Positions 1-12,400 of a stretch of 21,107 nucleotides of DNA are shown here, one piece after another. Each line of letters starts with the position of its first letter. Positions within the stretch are counted from its first letter, which is position 1. The notes beneath the pieces are model-generated. The model made no database searches. It saw nothing but the letters and a program-made list of their open reading frames with translations, and was not told the DNA's origin. The position numbers were made by a program, and so were the translations under genes. The DNA lies in the NCBI GenBank assembly GCA_020650975.1, contig JAIPMN010007099.1, forward strand, positions 1 to 21,107, given 5' to 3'. This DNA is from Apostichopus californicus (taxonomy: Eukaryota > Echinodermata > Holothuroidea > Aspidochirotida > Stichopodidae).

Positions 1-402
1 CTGTCATGTACTACACTATACTCATTGCACTATATACTGTAACCATGGTTTGCTGTCTTACCCAGTGCCGCTCCTTATTAAATCTGTGATGTACTACACT
101 ATACTCATTATACTATATACTGTAACCACGGTTTGCTGTCTTACCCAGTGCCACTCCTTATTAAATCTGTCATGTACTACACTATACTCATTGCACTATA
201 TACTGTAACCATGGTTTGCTGTCTTACCCAGTGCCGCTCCTTATTAAATCTGTGATGTACTACACTATACTCATTGCACTATATACTGTAACCACGGTTT
301 GCTGTCTTACCCAGTGCCACTCCTTATTAAATCTGTGATGTACTACACTATACTCATTGCACTATATACTGTAACCACGGTTTGCTGTCTTACCCAGTGC
401 CA
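1..402 (-). repeat. 83-bp minisatellite repeating the exon 15 donor
   Basis: The plus-strand core CTTACCCAGTGCC starts at 57, 140, 223, 306 and 389, an exact 83-bp spacing. The copy at 389 is the true exon 15 end and donor. The four others reproduce the last nine exon bases TGGCACTGG and the donor GTAAGA inside the intron. Variants CATGG/CACGG and GCCGCTCC/GCCACTCC alternate, so the array probably grew as roughly 166-bp dimers. It runs off the left edge, so the copy number is unknown. The unit lacks AATAAA; it has AATAAG. Confidence 0.93.
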
Positions 403-475
403 TTGTCCAGATGGAGGTGTGACAGTATCCTTTGATTCAGTAACTTTCCCTGAATCTGTCATCCAGAGTATATGC
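394..475 (-). CDS. TECPR1: TECPR1 coding exon 15 (second dysferlin domain), last in window
   Basis: One base completes Lys1097, then 27 codons (1098-1124), phase 0 out; acceptor CAATCAG|GCATAT, donor CACTGG|GTAAGA. It encodes HILWMTDSGKV, ESKDTVTPPSGQWHW, matching vertebrate RYMWSDASG and KPPSLQWAW. The donor and the last nine exon bases recur in the 83-bp array that follows. The remaining exons lie beyond position 1. Confidence 0.9.
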
Positions 476-3400
476 CTGATTGAGCCAAAACAAAATAAAA
501 TATATTCCTGATTATGTTGTAGGGGTGTATTCTGGTGCCTGCAGGGAGGACAGGAGCTCCTAAAAGGGGGGCCTTGTAAACAGCAAGAGGACTACAGCAA
601 AATCTTACAAGTTTCATAAAGCGACATTTTGTGTTTCAAGTTTGCTGCAATCTAATGTTACCATAGATATTCATTTCAAAAAAAAATTGCAACACGGTTA
701 AAACACAATTCCTTGAAAATTAAACTTCATGACTTTTCCCATGTTCAAAAGGTAAAAAATTCCATGATCTTTTTCATTTTGTTTTGGACATAACTTTTGG
801 TACCACAGAGTCAGCAAGGAACAATTTAGAAAACCATTCCATTTTCCAAGACTCTTTCACGACTTTTGATATTTTTACTCCAGACTTTGTACCCCAACTT
901 TTCTCAGGCCATGAATTTGACTTTTCTAGGGTTTCTTTGACTGAAGGAAACATGTTTGCGGGTGTCTGCGCACAGAATATGTTACTTAACTCCGCCAAAG
1001 AAACACCGGAAATTATGAAATTATAGTGAAATATATTATTACGTACCTGGTAAAAGTTATTAGTTTGTTTCAAAGAGATTTTACAAGGACCAATCGAGAG
1101 CCATAAGTAATGTTTCTCGCATGCGTAACTGATGCATAGTCTGTATGATTTTGGCATAGGTTAGGCCCAATTTATGTTGCATATATTGTTAGGAATGTCG
1201 GGATTTTAGATGAAAATAGTGCTGGGCGGGATTCACGATTTTTAAGACAGTGCTGGGCAGTAATTTTTAGTGCTGGGCGGGGCCGCCCAGTGCCGCCCAG
1301 CATGGGCACATCCCTGTCTCTGAGAATAATCCGAGGGAGGGAACAGAATTCGAGTTGGGAAGATCGATACATCTGAAATGTCAGATCAAACTTGGACTTG
1401 ACAAGTATGAGCACCTAGATTTACAACAAAGGGAACAACCATATTCACCATCCTGTTAAATATTGGTACTGGTTTGACATTTATAACAGGGAGAAAGATT
1501 GAGGTAAAAAGCGACTCACTTTCTGCTAAATCCGTAGAGCGGACTCCACCTCTGATTCTCGAAGAGGTAAACTTTCTTCGTATCTGTTTGGTCATAGATC
1601 CCTGAGGTGCTGCTATTTACGCCTGTCGACAAAAATATTTAATTTTCAGCTTTGATATATTTACATTTTTGTATATATATTCTAAATTTTTACATGAAAA
1701 TAAATGCAACATTGGAAAAATATACATACCTATTTTCAATAAATAATAATTATAATCATAAAATAGTACTTATATAGCGGGTTCATCAGCAACGCTGCTC
1801 GAAGCGCTTTACAGGAATTGAAACTATTAATTTACAGGAAACATTTAAAATACAGGAAACATTCAAAAGCAAATAGTACAAAAATATCGCCAAAAAGGTA
1901 TATACCATAAAACTTATAACAGGATAGAAAAATACATCAAAGCCATGGTGATACAAAAATACTGTACAGCTTAAACATCAAAGGAAATTCTAAAATAATA
2001 TGTATTCAGCCATGTTTTAAAACTGGCAATGTTTTTAAGCGATGTTTTTAAACATTGTTTTAGTCTAATCCACTTCCTAAATTTCCTTTTTAAGAAGTTC
2101 CGTAGTCAAAATCAATCTTCAACATTGTATCTTAATGACATTAGACACAACAGTTAGGTTTGAAATGTCATAGACTGATAACTAACACTGCTATCAGTGC
2201 AGGTTGCATTACCGTACCAATTTTAACTTTTTATAAAAATGACCAAATTTTAAACAGCTTAGCTGAGCTGGACTATATAGTCCAATACACAGACTATTAG
2301 GTCTGAGTTCCTCAGATACAACAAAAACTCAAACATTAGCATTTTTACAACCTCAAATAACAACTTTATCATGTATAAAAAAAAAAGTTCTCAAGGACAA
2401 CTCCTGCTGAATGTCATCCATGTCTGTTCGATTGTTTATATAAAGTTACAAGAACATGTTTTGGTTAAGTTTATAGAATTTATAAAAAATCTGGATTTAG
2501 ATGAATTTTATAAAAAGGTCTTCACTGAGGAACCGAAATCATCATCAATTTAAAATTAAAGAAGTGTTTTTCTTGGACTATGATTTACTATGAAAAAAAA
2601 AAATTCTGCCAAAAGTCATGGTTGGTGTAGGCTTCACTCTTATACACTCTTATTTGGGGGGGGGGGGGGTGGGGGGAAGGGTGCATCCTTAACTTCTCAA
2701 ATGGATAAAAAGTGTAGGCCTTTCTTCTTACCCTTAAAAATTCCCCCTCCATAGCCTCCTGTATGAACCCAGACAGCATGGTCCATTCCAATACCCCACA
2801 CCACCCCTGCTGGGCAGCTCTCAATGTGGTGCAGGTGACCGCCCATCTGCTGCCAGTACCTGTTGTGGAGGATGAGAAAGAAATAATACTTACACACAAC
2901 CAAAGAAACAAGTTCCCGGATAATCTCCTTAAAGTGATCATCTCTAGATGGGCGGAAACTGCTTCCATGACTCGTCTACAAAATTACCGGAAATATTTTT
3001 TGGGCCAAGTTACCTTGTTTTGTATCAAATTTTGATAAATTTAAGACTCAATCTGATAACATCACGGTGTATTTATTCCAATATTTCTAGTTTCAAGAAA
3101 TCGAATAATTATTTCCATCGCTTCTTATCTGACTGAGCAGACGAGAACGACACTGATTCGGTTTGATTTTCTCAATAGTATGGTTTTCAAACACTCGGTA
3201 CTCGAGTAATGTCTGACATACCGTGGCTTTTCAACATACAGATAATAATAATAATAATAATATGTGCTATTTATAAAGCGCTTTCCAATAAAATCTCAAA
3301 CCACTGTACAGAAATAAATAGCTAAAAGATATCAATACAAAAAATTGCACCAGGTAACTAAAAATAGCAAACAAAAGAATAAGTCAAAATTAATACATAA

Positions 3401-6400
3401 GAGCAAATATTTACATTACATTACAAGTATAAAGTGTTCATATTAAACATTTAAAAATATGTGTTTTCAAATCCCTTTTAAAATGATTAAGGTTAGTTAA
3501 AGAACGGATATTTCCTGGAAGACTGTTCCAAACCTTGGGGGCAGCTGCTGTGAAAGATCTCTCTCAGTAGAAGTTGGTCTTGGATTTAGAAGGATGGCAA
3601 AGAAAGAGTTGCGATGAGGAGCGTAAACTACGACTTGGTTCATATTTGGTGATGAGTTCCGAAATGTAGACAGGAGCCATATTTATAGATTTGAAAGTGA
3701 GCAGTGCTATCTTATAATTTATACGTTGTTGTATTGGTAGCCAATGCAGTACACGGAGGATGGGGGGGGTTATATGCTCATTCTTCTTGGAACGCGTTCC
3801 TAATCTGGCGGCAGAATTTTTTACTCACATCTGCTTAGCCGGGGAGAGTTCCGTGTCTGGCTTGGTCTGATGGTAGAAGACATCACCCCTGGAGGTGGTA
3901 CACCATGCAGCGTAGGGGCTGGGTGTGGCAGCGACGTCCTGTATATCTGAGCATGCCAGACTTATTGCAACTATCTAAAAGAGAACAAAGAAACTAAACA
4001 TATCATATCATGTCATGGCAATATTCATTTTTAGATAAAATCAAAATAGATTAAAAAAACACATCGTATTGGAAACCAATTCATAAAACAGGTTAAACAA
4101 TAAAATCATTCTTTGATGGTCTATAAATTTCACCAATTGATACTTTGAGTATTACTAAAATCAGCTAAATTCAGCAGATGCCAAAGAGGTTTAATACTTG
4201 GAAACCATTTTTAGCAAAATAAAAGAAAACAAGAAGTAAGGTACATTTGTGATTCCCTGAGGGTAACGAGATACGACTTTTGAAAGACTGGAGAGAAAAA
4301 CCTTTCTCATACAAATCAAAACACAAAGCGACTTAAATGTCGTACGTAAAGTTTGAAGACCCTTTCTTGCCGAGGAGACCCGATTTAAAACAACTCTTAC
4401 CCAATCTCGGAGTTCTTCCTCGGTCCCCACTCTGAATCTGACCGGGTTTTTATCCAGAATACTCTTGGCAGTGAGGATGCTGAAGGTGGGCTTATCTCCA
4501 GTGCTGACTTCAAAGACGCAGGTGACCTCTGAGATTGGAATTTGTAATTTCTGCAGGAAGTGTAAAATAAACTTGAGATAGCACACACTGAGGAGATAAT
4601 CGTAAAGGGTTCTGCTCTCTATCTTTCCATCATCACCAAGATTACAGCTTCCATTCTAATTTTATATTTCAAAGATTTATTAATTTCAGAGCTCAAACAC
4701 CTACTCCAATATTGATTATGCACTACAATAATAGCAAATAACTTTCACCACAAAAACTGACCTTTCTTTTGAAAGTCTGTATTTTTCTTATTGTATCTTT
4801 TATTCACACAGACAATAGATTTGAAGAGTCTGCCGATTTTTATCTTTGTTTTTGATAAGCAATGGCATGCAGTGGGCAAATGTGAAGGAGGGATGGGGAG
4901 GGATTGGGAAAAGTCCCACCTTTCCATCCCCACTGTGAATTTATTCTTCTTCTGGTTCAACCACTCACCTTTTTTTTTACCGTACATGTCTCACACCACT
5001 GTAAACTTATTCTTCTTCTGGTTCAACTACTCACCTTTGTTTTACCGCACATGTCGCACACCACTGTGAATTTATGCTTCTACTGGTTCAACTACCCACC
5101 TTTGTTTTACCGCACATGTCGCATACCACTGTGAATTTATTCTTCTACTGGTTCAACTACTCACCTTTTTTTTACCGTACATGTTGCACACCACTGTAAA
5201 TTTATTCTTCTTCTGGTTCAACTACTCACCTTTTTTTACCGTACATGTCGCACACCACTGTGAATTTATTCTTCTTCTGGTTCAACTACTAACCTTTTTT
5301 TTACCGTACATGTCGCACACCACTGTGAATTTATTCTTCTTCTGGTTCAACTACTCACCTTTGTTTTACCGCACATGTCGCACACCACTGTAAATTTATT
5401 CTTCTTCTGGTTCAACTACCCACCTTTGTTTTACCGCACATGTCGCACACCACTGTAAATTTATTCTTCTTCTGGTTCAACTACTCACCTTTGTTTTACT
5501 GCACATGTCGCACACCACTGTAAATTTATGCTTCTACTGGTTCAACTACCCACCTTTGTTTTACTGCACATGTCGCATACCACTGTGAATTTATTCTACT
5601 GGTTCAACTACTCACCTTTTTTTTACCGTACATGTCGCACACCACTGTAAATTATATTCTTCTTCTGGTTCAACTACTCACCTTTGTTATACCGTACATG
5701 TCGCACACCACTGTGAATTTTATTCTTCTTCTGATTCAACTACTCACCTTTGTTTTACCGTACATGTCGCACACCACTGTAAATTTATTCTTCGTCTGGT
5801 TCAACTACTCACCTTTTTTTTACCGTACATGTCGCACACCACTGTAAATTTATTCTTCGTCTGGTTCAACTACTCACCTTTTTTTTTACCGTACATGTCG
5901 CACACCACTGTAAATTTATTCTTCGTCTGGTTCAACTACTCACCTTTTTTTTACCGTACATGTCGCACACCACTGTGAATTTATTCTTCGTCTGGTCGTC
6001 TCCTTTCACGAGCTCCACGTCGCAATCCAGCCAGTGTCGTTTCCGATCTTCGGATTGCCACTGAATTTTACCTCTCTTGATCCAAGGTGTCTGTCAAATC
6101 GAGCACAAGTTTTATCAAAACATATATGCTACAAATGTGCACATCTTACTCACTATGACCTACAGTAGTTACAGTCTAGTGAATATACTTCAATAGGAAA
6201 CACACTGGTGGCAGAACCTACTATTAACATGAAATTAACAGCGAAATGTAAAACAAAAGCTTCTGAGAGACTTAGATGAGAGGGTAATTCATGTCATTGT
6301 TAGATCTCCTTGAGAACAATGGCATTTGATAATTCATCTTTCCTAATTGGACAAACCTCATGTCGGTATATTACTTTTAACCATGATATCAAAATGGTAA

Positions 6401-9400
6401 AATGTTGCAACATAGCGACATTGTGAAGAGCAGCTACTGTACCTCACCTAAATGAGGTAAACTTAGAGGCAGCTGAAATTGACATATCAAAGTTCAAAAA
6501 ATACTTTCCAAAAAGGACATTTGAGTAACTCAAATTTTGTTGGTAAAACTAAAAAAAAAATTCTTGTTAACTTTGATAAAAAATCTTGATTCGAGTGAAA
6601 AGTACTATAAAATATCAAACTCAGATTCGTGACGGGCTCGACTAAACCGAAAGAGTTGCATACTCTAAGCATCAGGTGTAGTTGGCAAGCAAATCTGACA
6701 TGGTCAAATATTGATAAACGAAATTTGCCATAGTTTTTAAGAAAACCAAAGACAAAGGTATGATGTCATACGTGCACACCACACAGAAAATAATTTATTT
6801 TGCCTTTCTTTTCACTTTCATATTTGATCTTCGATTAGATAATGAGTCCAAATTTTTCCTACAGGGATGTGAAGTTAACAATATACCAATAACCCTTATT
6901 CAACTGCATACATACTCTGATGTAGAAATATTGGATGTAAATTTTGAAGAAGAAAAAAAAAGAGAGAAAAAAGAAAATATTGAGTTTGCTTCTATGAGAT
7001 CATACTGTACCTATTTGCTTCAAGATCATGTGTGGGTATAAAATCTTTGTCAAATCTTGTGTTCTGATAACTAAAACAGCATATTATAGGGAACTGAATT
7101 AAAATTTCACCACCAGGATGCATAGAATATGTCCCTCTTTCCCTTTGATTTTTTCACAAACCCCTTAAAGGGTTTAAGACTCGCCCAAAAAGAAACGTCT
7201 AATGCCGGTAATCTGACCTAGTTTCGAATGAGGTGTAACAGAAGTGTTAGACACCACCATCGATCCCAGAAAATACACACACAGCTTGCTACCATCGGTA
7301 ATTAGACACTAAAGTGTACAGCAATACCCACAGCACAGTGTATAGACAATACAGCGATGGACATCTCAGGTCCAGCTAAAGATAACAAGGTATCACGTTT
7401 CACTGTCTGCATACTGTCTGCATTTTGTAGCAACACGAACAAAACGTCACTTGCAAGCAACAGAAAGTTAACTTTTTCAGATGGCCGCCCGCGGTTTGGG
7501 GCAAGTCTTCAAAGCCTTTAATACTTTCACTGGGTTTTAAAGAAACAGAACGCTGTCAATTCTTTGCTACCCTGAAATACGAGTCATGAAAGTGATGGTG
7601 AAGTGCGTAGGGAGGGCAGCATACCGTGTCGACCGAGGAGAGGTAGTGACTAAAATCATCTGTTTCCAGACTTCGTCTTGCTTTCAGGGACTTTAAAAGT
7701 TGGCCCCTCCATGCACCTTCTTGCAGCTTATGCTTGAAACTAGCTTGACTTATAACACCTACAAGTGAAAACCAAACATTTTTTTTTTAATGGTTAAAAA
7801 GGAAATTGCTCAAAATCAAACAAAGCAATAAAGATTCAATATAAAACTAAAAAGGCAGGATATCATTACGAATGACTACAGATGACTACATGTGATGTGA
7901 TGAATAATGTATGTCGAAAAGAGAACCATGGAGAATGATTACTGTTGATGACTACTGATGACTGTGGAAACATGATTATGTGTGTGACTACGAATGACTA
8001 CAGAATGATTATGGAACATTATCTATGATAAGATAATTATCTACGTCGAAAGGAGAATCATGGAGAATGACTGTATATGACTATGGAATGAATGAAGATG
8101 ATTATGGGTGTGACTACCAATGACTACAGATTAACTACAGATGACTACATATGTGATAAATATGTACGTCAAAAGGAGAATCATGGAGAATGATGACTGT
8201 AGATGACTACTGATGACTATGGAAAGATGATTATGGGTTTGACTACGAATGACTACAGAATGATTACAGAAGATTATCTATGATGATAAGATAACTAGAT
8301 CTAAGTCGGAAGGAGAATCATGGAGAATGGTGACTGTAGATGACTACTGATGACTATGGAAAGATGATTGCAGGTGTGACTACGAATGACTACAGAATGA
8401 TTACAGAAGATTATCTATGATGATAAGATAACTAGATCTAAGTCGGAAGGAGAATCATGGAGAATGATGACTGTAGATGACTACTGATGACTATGGAAAG
8501 ATGATTATGGGTTTGACTACGAATGACTACAGAATGATTACAGAAGATTATCTATGATGATAAGATAACTAGATCTAAGTCGGAAGGAGAATCATGGAGA
8601 ATGGTGACTGTAGATGACTACTGATGACAATGGAAAGATGATTGCAGGTGTGACTACGAATGACTACAGAATGATTACAGAAGATTATCTATGATGATAA
8701 GATAACTAGATCTAAGTTGGAAGGAGAATCATGGAGAATGGTGACTGTAGATGACTACTGATGACTATGGAAAGATGATTGCAGGTGTGACTACGAATGA
8801 CTACAGAATGATTACAGAAGATTATCTATGATGATAAGATAACTAGATCTAAGTCGGAAGGAGAACCATGGAGAATGGTGACTGTAGATGACTACTGATG
8901 ACTATGGAAAGATGATTGCAGGTGTGACTACGAATGACTACAGTCGGAAGGAGAACCATGGAGAATGGTGACTGTAGATGACTACTGATGACTATGGAAA
9001 GATGATTGCAGGTGTGACTACGAATGACTACAGAATGATTATGGAAGATTATCTATGATGATAAGATAACTAGATCTAAGTCGGAAGGAGAATCATGGAG
9101 AATGATTACTGTAGATGACTACTGATGACTATGGAAAGATGATTGCAGGTGTGACTACGAATGACTACAGAATGATTATGGAAGATTATCTATGATGATA
9201 AGATAACTAGATCTAAGTCGGAAGGAGAACCATGGAGAATGGTGACTGTAGATGACTACTGATGACTATGGAAAGATGATTATGGGTTTGACTACGAATG
9301 ACTACAGAATGATTACAGAAGATTATCTATGATGATAAGATAACTAGATCTAAGTCGGAAGGAGAACCATGGAGAATGGTGACTGTAGATGACTACTGAT

Positions 9401-12400
9401 GACTATGGAAAGATGATTGCAGGTGTGACTACGAATGACTACAGAATGATTATGAAAGATTATCTATGATGATAAGATAACTAGATCTAAGTCGGAAGGA
9501 GAACCATGGAGAATGGTGACTGTAGATGACTACTGATGACTATGGAATGAATGAATATGATTATGGATTTGACTAAGAATGACTACAGCATGATTTCAGA
9601 TGACTACAGATTGACTACGAGATGACAATCTATGCTGAAGGATGACTGCACCATGACATGATAAATAAGGAAGATTAAGTTATATGCCAGTGGATGAGTA
9701 CAATTGATGATGGAATGACTATTAATGGATAATTATGGATTTAGTTAAGAAATGAATAAGGATTGATGAAAGATGACTATCTATGATGACTATCTATTAT
9801 AAAGGAAGACTACAGATGGTTAAGAATGACTACAGATGAGAATAGAAGACTATGGGATTGATGAAGGATGACCATCTTTATGAAGGAGGACTACAGATGG
9901 TTCTGGGTGACTACAGATGGTAATGGATGACTATGTGGTTGACAAAGGGATGGCTAATGTATGCTAACAGATAGCTTTGAGTAGTGAACTATGACTATAA
10001 AAGTGATTAGTTATAACTAATAGAAAACAAATGAGGTTGACTACAGAAGTTAAGATCACTAATGACGACTCATGCAACGATTAAATACGATATACCTAGC
10101 ACATATTTATAACAAATCAGATGATTGCATTTGTTCTTTAGTTTTCTCTAACATAACTTAGTCCATTGTGTGCATCATAAAAAGAACCGACCTGCGTGAT
10201 ATTACTCACCCTGCTTGAACCACTTTGGCAGTGAAGTTGGCTTTACCCAGCAGCTCCCCCCACAGACCCAAACCCACAACATGTTAGCATCATCATCATC
10301 ATCATCATCATCGTCGTCAAATGTTCCTCTTCTGTAGCTCATATCTCCCCAGTCCTTCTCCACTAAGACATAATGCTCACTTGCAAACGATACCATCGAA
10401 GTGTTTTTACTACCAGTGTTTATCGAGCCGATGGGGGACGCCAGCAAATCGGAAAAGCTCTTTGTGTCCCGTGGTGGCACGCAGAACGAACCGTTGTGCC
10501 GAGTTGCGCCCGAGAATGAGTTTGAGGGTTGCCTTTTCAACGTGTCCCTTTCAAAGTGATCAAAGATGGCATCATCCGGTAAATTTATGTCCGTCGACTC
10601 GGACGTATCCGAGGAGTGATCTTGCAGTTCGGAAGACTCGTCGACTTCGAAGCTCAAAGGCTTGTCGACTTCAAAGCTCCGGCACCGATCGATAGAATTT
10701 TCCCGGCTATAAAAGACGTTCGACTCGCTATCGCCACAAGTGTTCAGAAGATCAGTTTGTGTTTCTTTGCTTTGAAAAATAGCGCAACTGTGACCCTCTT
10801 CAGAGTCGAAATCGTCGCTCGAGTCAGTATCCGCAAAGTTAACGATCTCGTCACTGTAGTCAGACGTCCAGCTGACTTGCCTCTGCAATGTGGCGTATGA
10901 TTTTATGTGCTGGTCTACCTGCCCGGCAGCTGCTGCTGCTACCTCTGTTGGAACCTCCTCCGTGCTCTCGCTGGATGAGGGGCTCGACTCTCCACACCGC
11001 TCCATCCGGGGAACATCGGCGAGAGAATGCCGCCTCCGACTCGCTCCGCCGGTATGATCCTCAGACAGTAAGATATCGCAGCTTTGAGAAACAGACCGAT
11101 TCAACGACAAGGGGATGTTGGCAGGTTTCCTAGGCGGTAACGAATCGTTCTTGTCCACCTCGTCGAGGTCAAAAGTTGAGATACCTGTGTAGCTTCCGCA
11201 CAGACGCCCCATGCTGAGAGCGTCGCCGCTACTGACGCTGTCCGAGGGATCCATGTCCTCCGTCTGGCAGGCGAGATGCCGAAACTGTCTGTCTCCCGAA
11301 CTAAACGTGGACTCGGCGGAGATGTCCCGGTCTCCCGGCAATTTCACAGGACTCAGGAGCGACGGGTAGCTACTGGTCTGAGACAGGTTTCCGGGACTGA
11401 ATTGGAAGTTTAGTGAATAGCTGCTCTGCGGGGAAAAGATGTCGCTGGACGATATGCTGTGGGTGTCCATGCAGTTGAGGGTGTCCTGGCTACCTGCCAA
11501 TGTGCTTCGTTTCTCGGTCACGTTGATGAGTTTCCAGGAACGACCACTGAGCTCTTCGTACGTCACTGCGCCTCTCATGAGAAGTCTGTGGTCCTCAAAG
11601 CTGATCGCCCAGACCTGCAGAATGATGAATATATCAAGATGGGTTTATAGCAGGGTTGTCCAACCTTTTGCAGAGGAGGGCCACATGGAATGATTATGAT
11701 GAAGGAGGGGGCCGCATGGACCCTACGCTCGATTTTTCGATTTTTTGCGCGAGGACCAAGGCAACAAAATGTGAGCACTGGGCGCGGAGCGCACTGATTT
11801 ATTTTCCTTCCTGATAAAACAAATGAATAAAGTCCAGCCGCCCCCCCCCCACCCCCTCCGCTGAGAGAGTGTCACACAAACTGACCTGTATGCAGTTTTT
11901 TGGACCCAGAAGGTTCGAATGATTGATAATATAGCTTCAAATTGTTATCAATAAATCTGCCCAGTAAATTTCGCACCGTAGAGCATCTCTGGCGGGCCGG
12001 ACGCAACCCTGCGGCGGGCCTGATTGTGGCCCGCGGGCCGTAGGTTGGACAACCCTGGTTTATAGGGTCTCAGCCCCCCCCCCCCCAAAAATATCCTTTA
12101 GTACCTCTTCCAGTGATTGACAAGTTCAGTTAAATCTACTGTGGCAATTTTTTTTTTTTTTTAAGTAGAATTTTCAATGTTGACACTTACAAAAAGTTAA
12201 GACTGCTTTCCATTTAAACATTAACAATTCTTATTCCAGTGATCAATGACATTTTAGCATGTCCAAGAATATTCATTTATAAAAAAAAGGCACCAAACAA
12301 TTCCTTGAAACTTCCATGCGATGATCAAGAATAAAACACCAGCAGGGAATCAAGCCTTCTCCTTCTGATAAGTAATCAGTTGAATTATTTACAAAGCAGA

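Noticed and set aside
299-511. 70-codon plus-strand ORF at the left end
   Set aside because: It is composed of the 83-bp repeat and the antisense of exon 15.
774-1157. 127-codon minus-strand ORF
   Set aside because: It lies inside intron 14 in repeat-like sequence, has no recognisable domain and no splice support.
4791-5847. Several plus-strand ORFs of 70-92 codons with FFFWFNYSP-type repeats
   Set aside because: They are translations of the 65-bp minisatellite on the strand opposite to the gene. They break wherever unit length varies and have no start context.
4931-5996. CRISPR-like look of regularly spaced repeats
   Set aside because: The period is one continuous repeated unit without unique spacers, and the context is a eukaryotic intron.
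6760-7041. 93-codon plus-strand ORF with hydrophobic N-terminus
   Set aside because: It lies in a TECPR1 intron, its Lys/Glu tract comes from low-complexity A-rich DNA, and no family motif is seen.
10321-11693. Plus-strand ORFs of 63-124 codons
   Set aside because: They are antisense shadows of the large TECPR1 exon 8, whose GC content and codon bias keep the other frames open.
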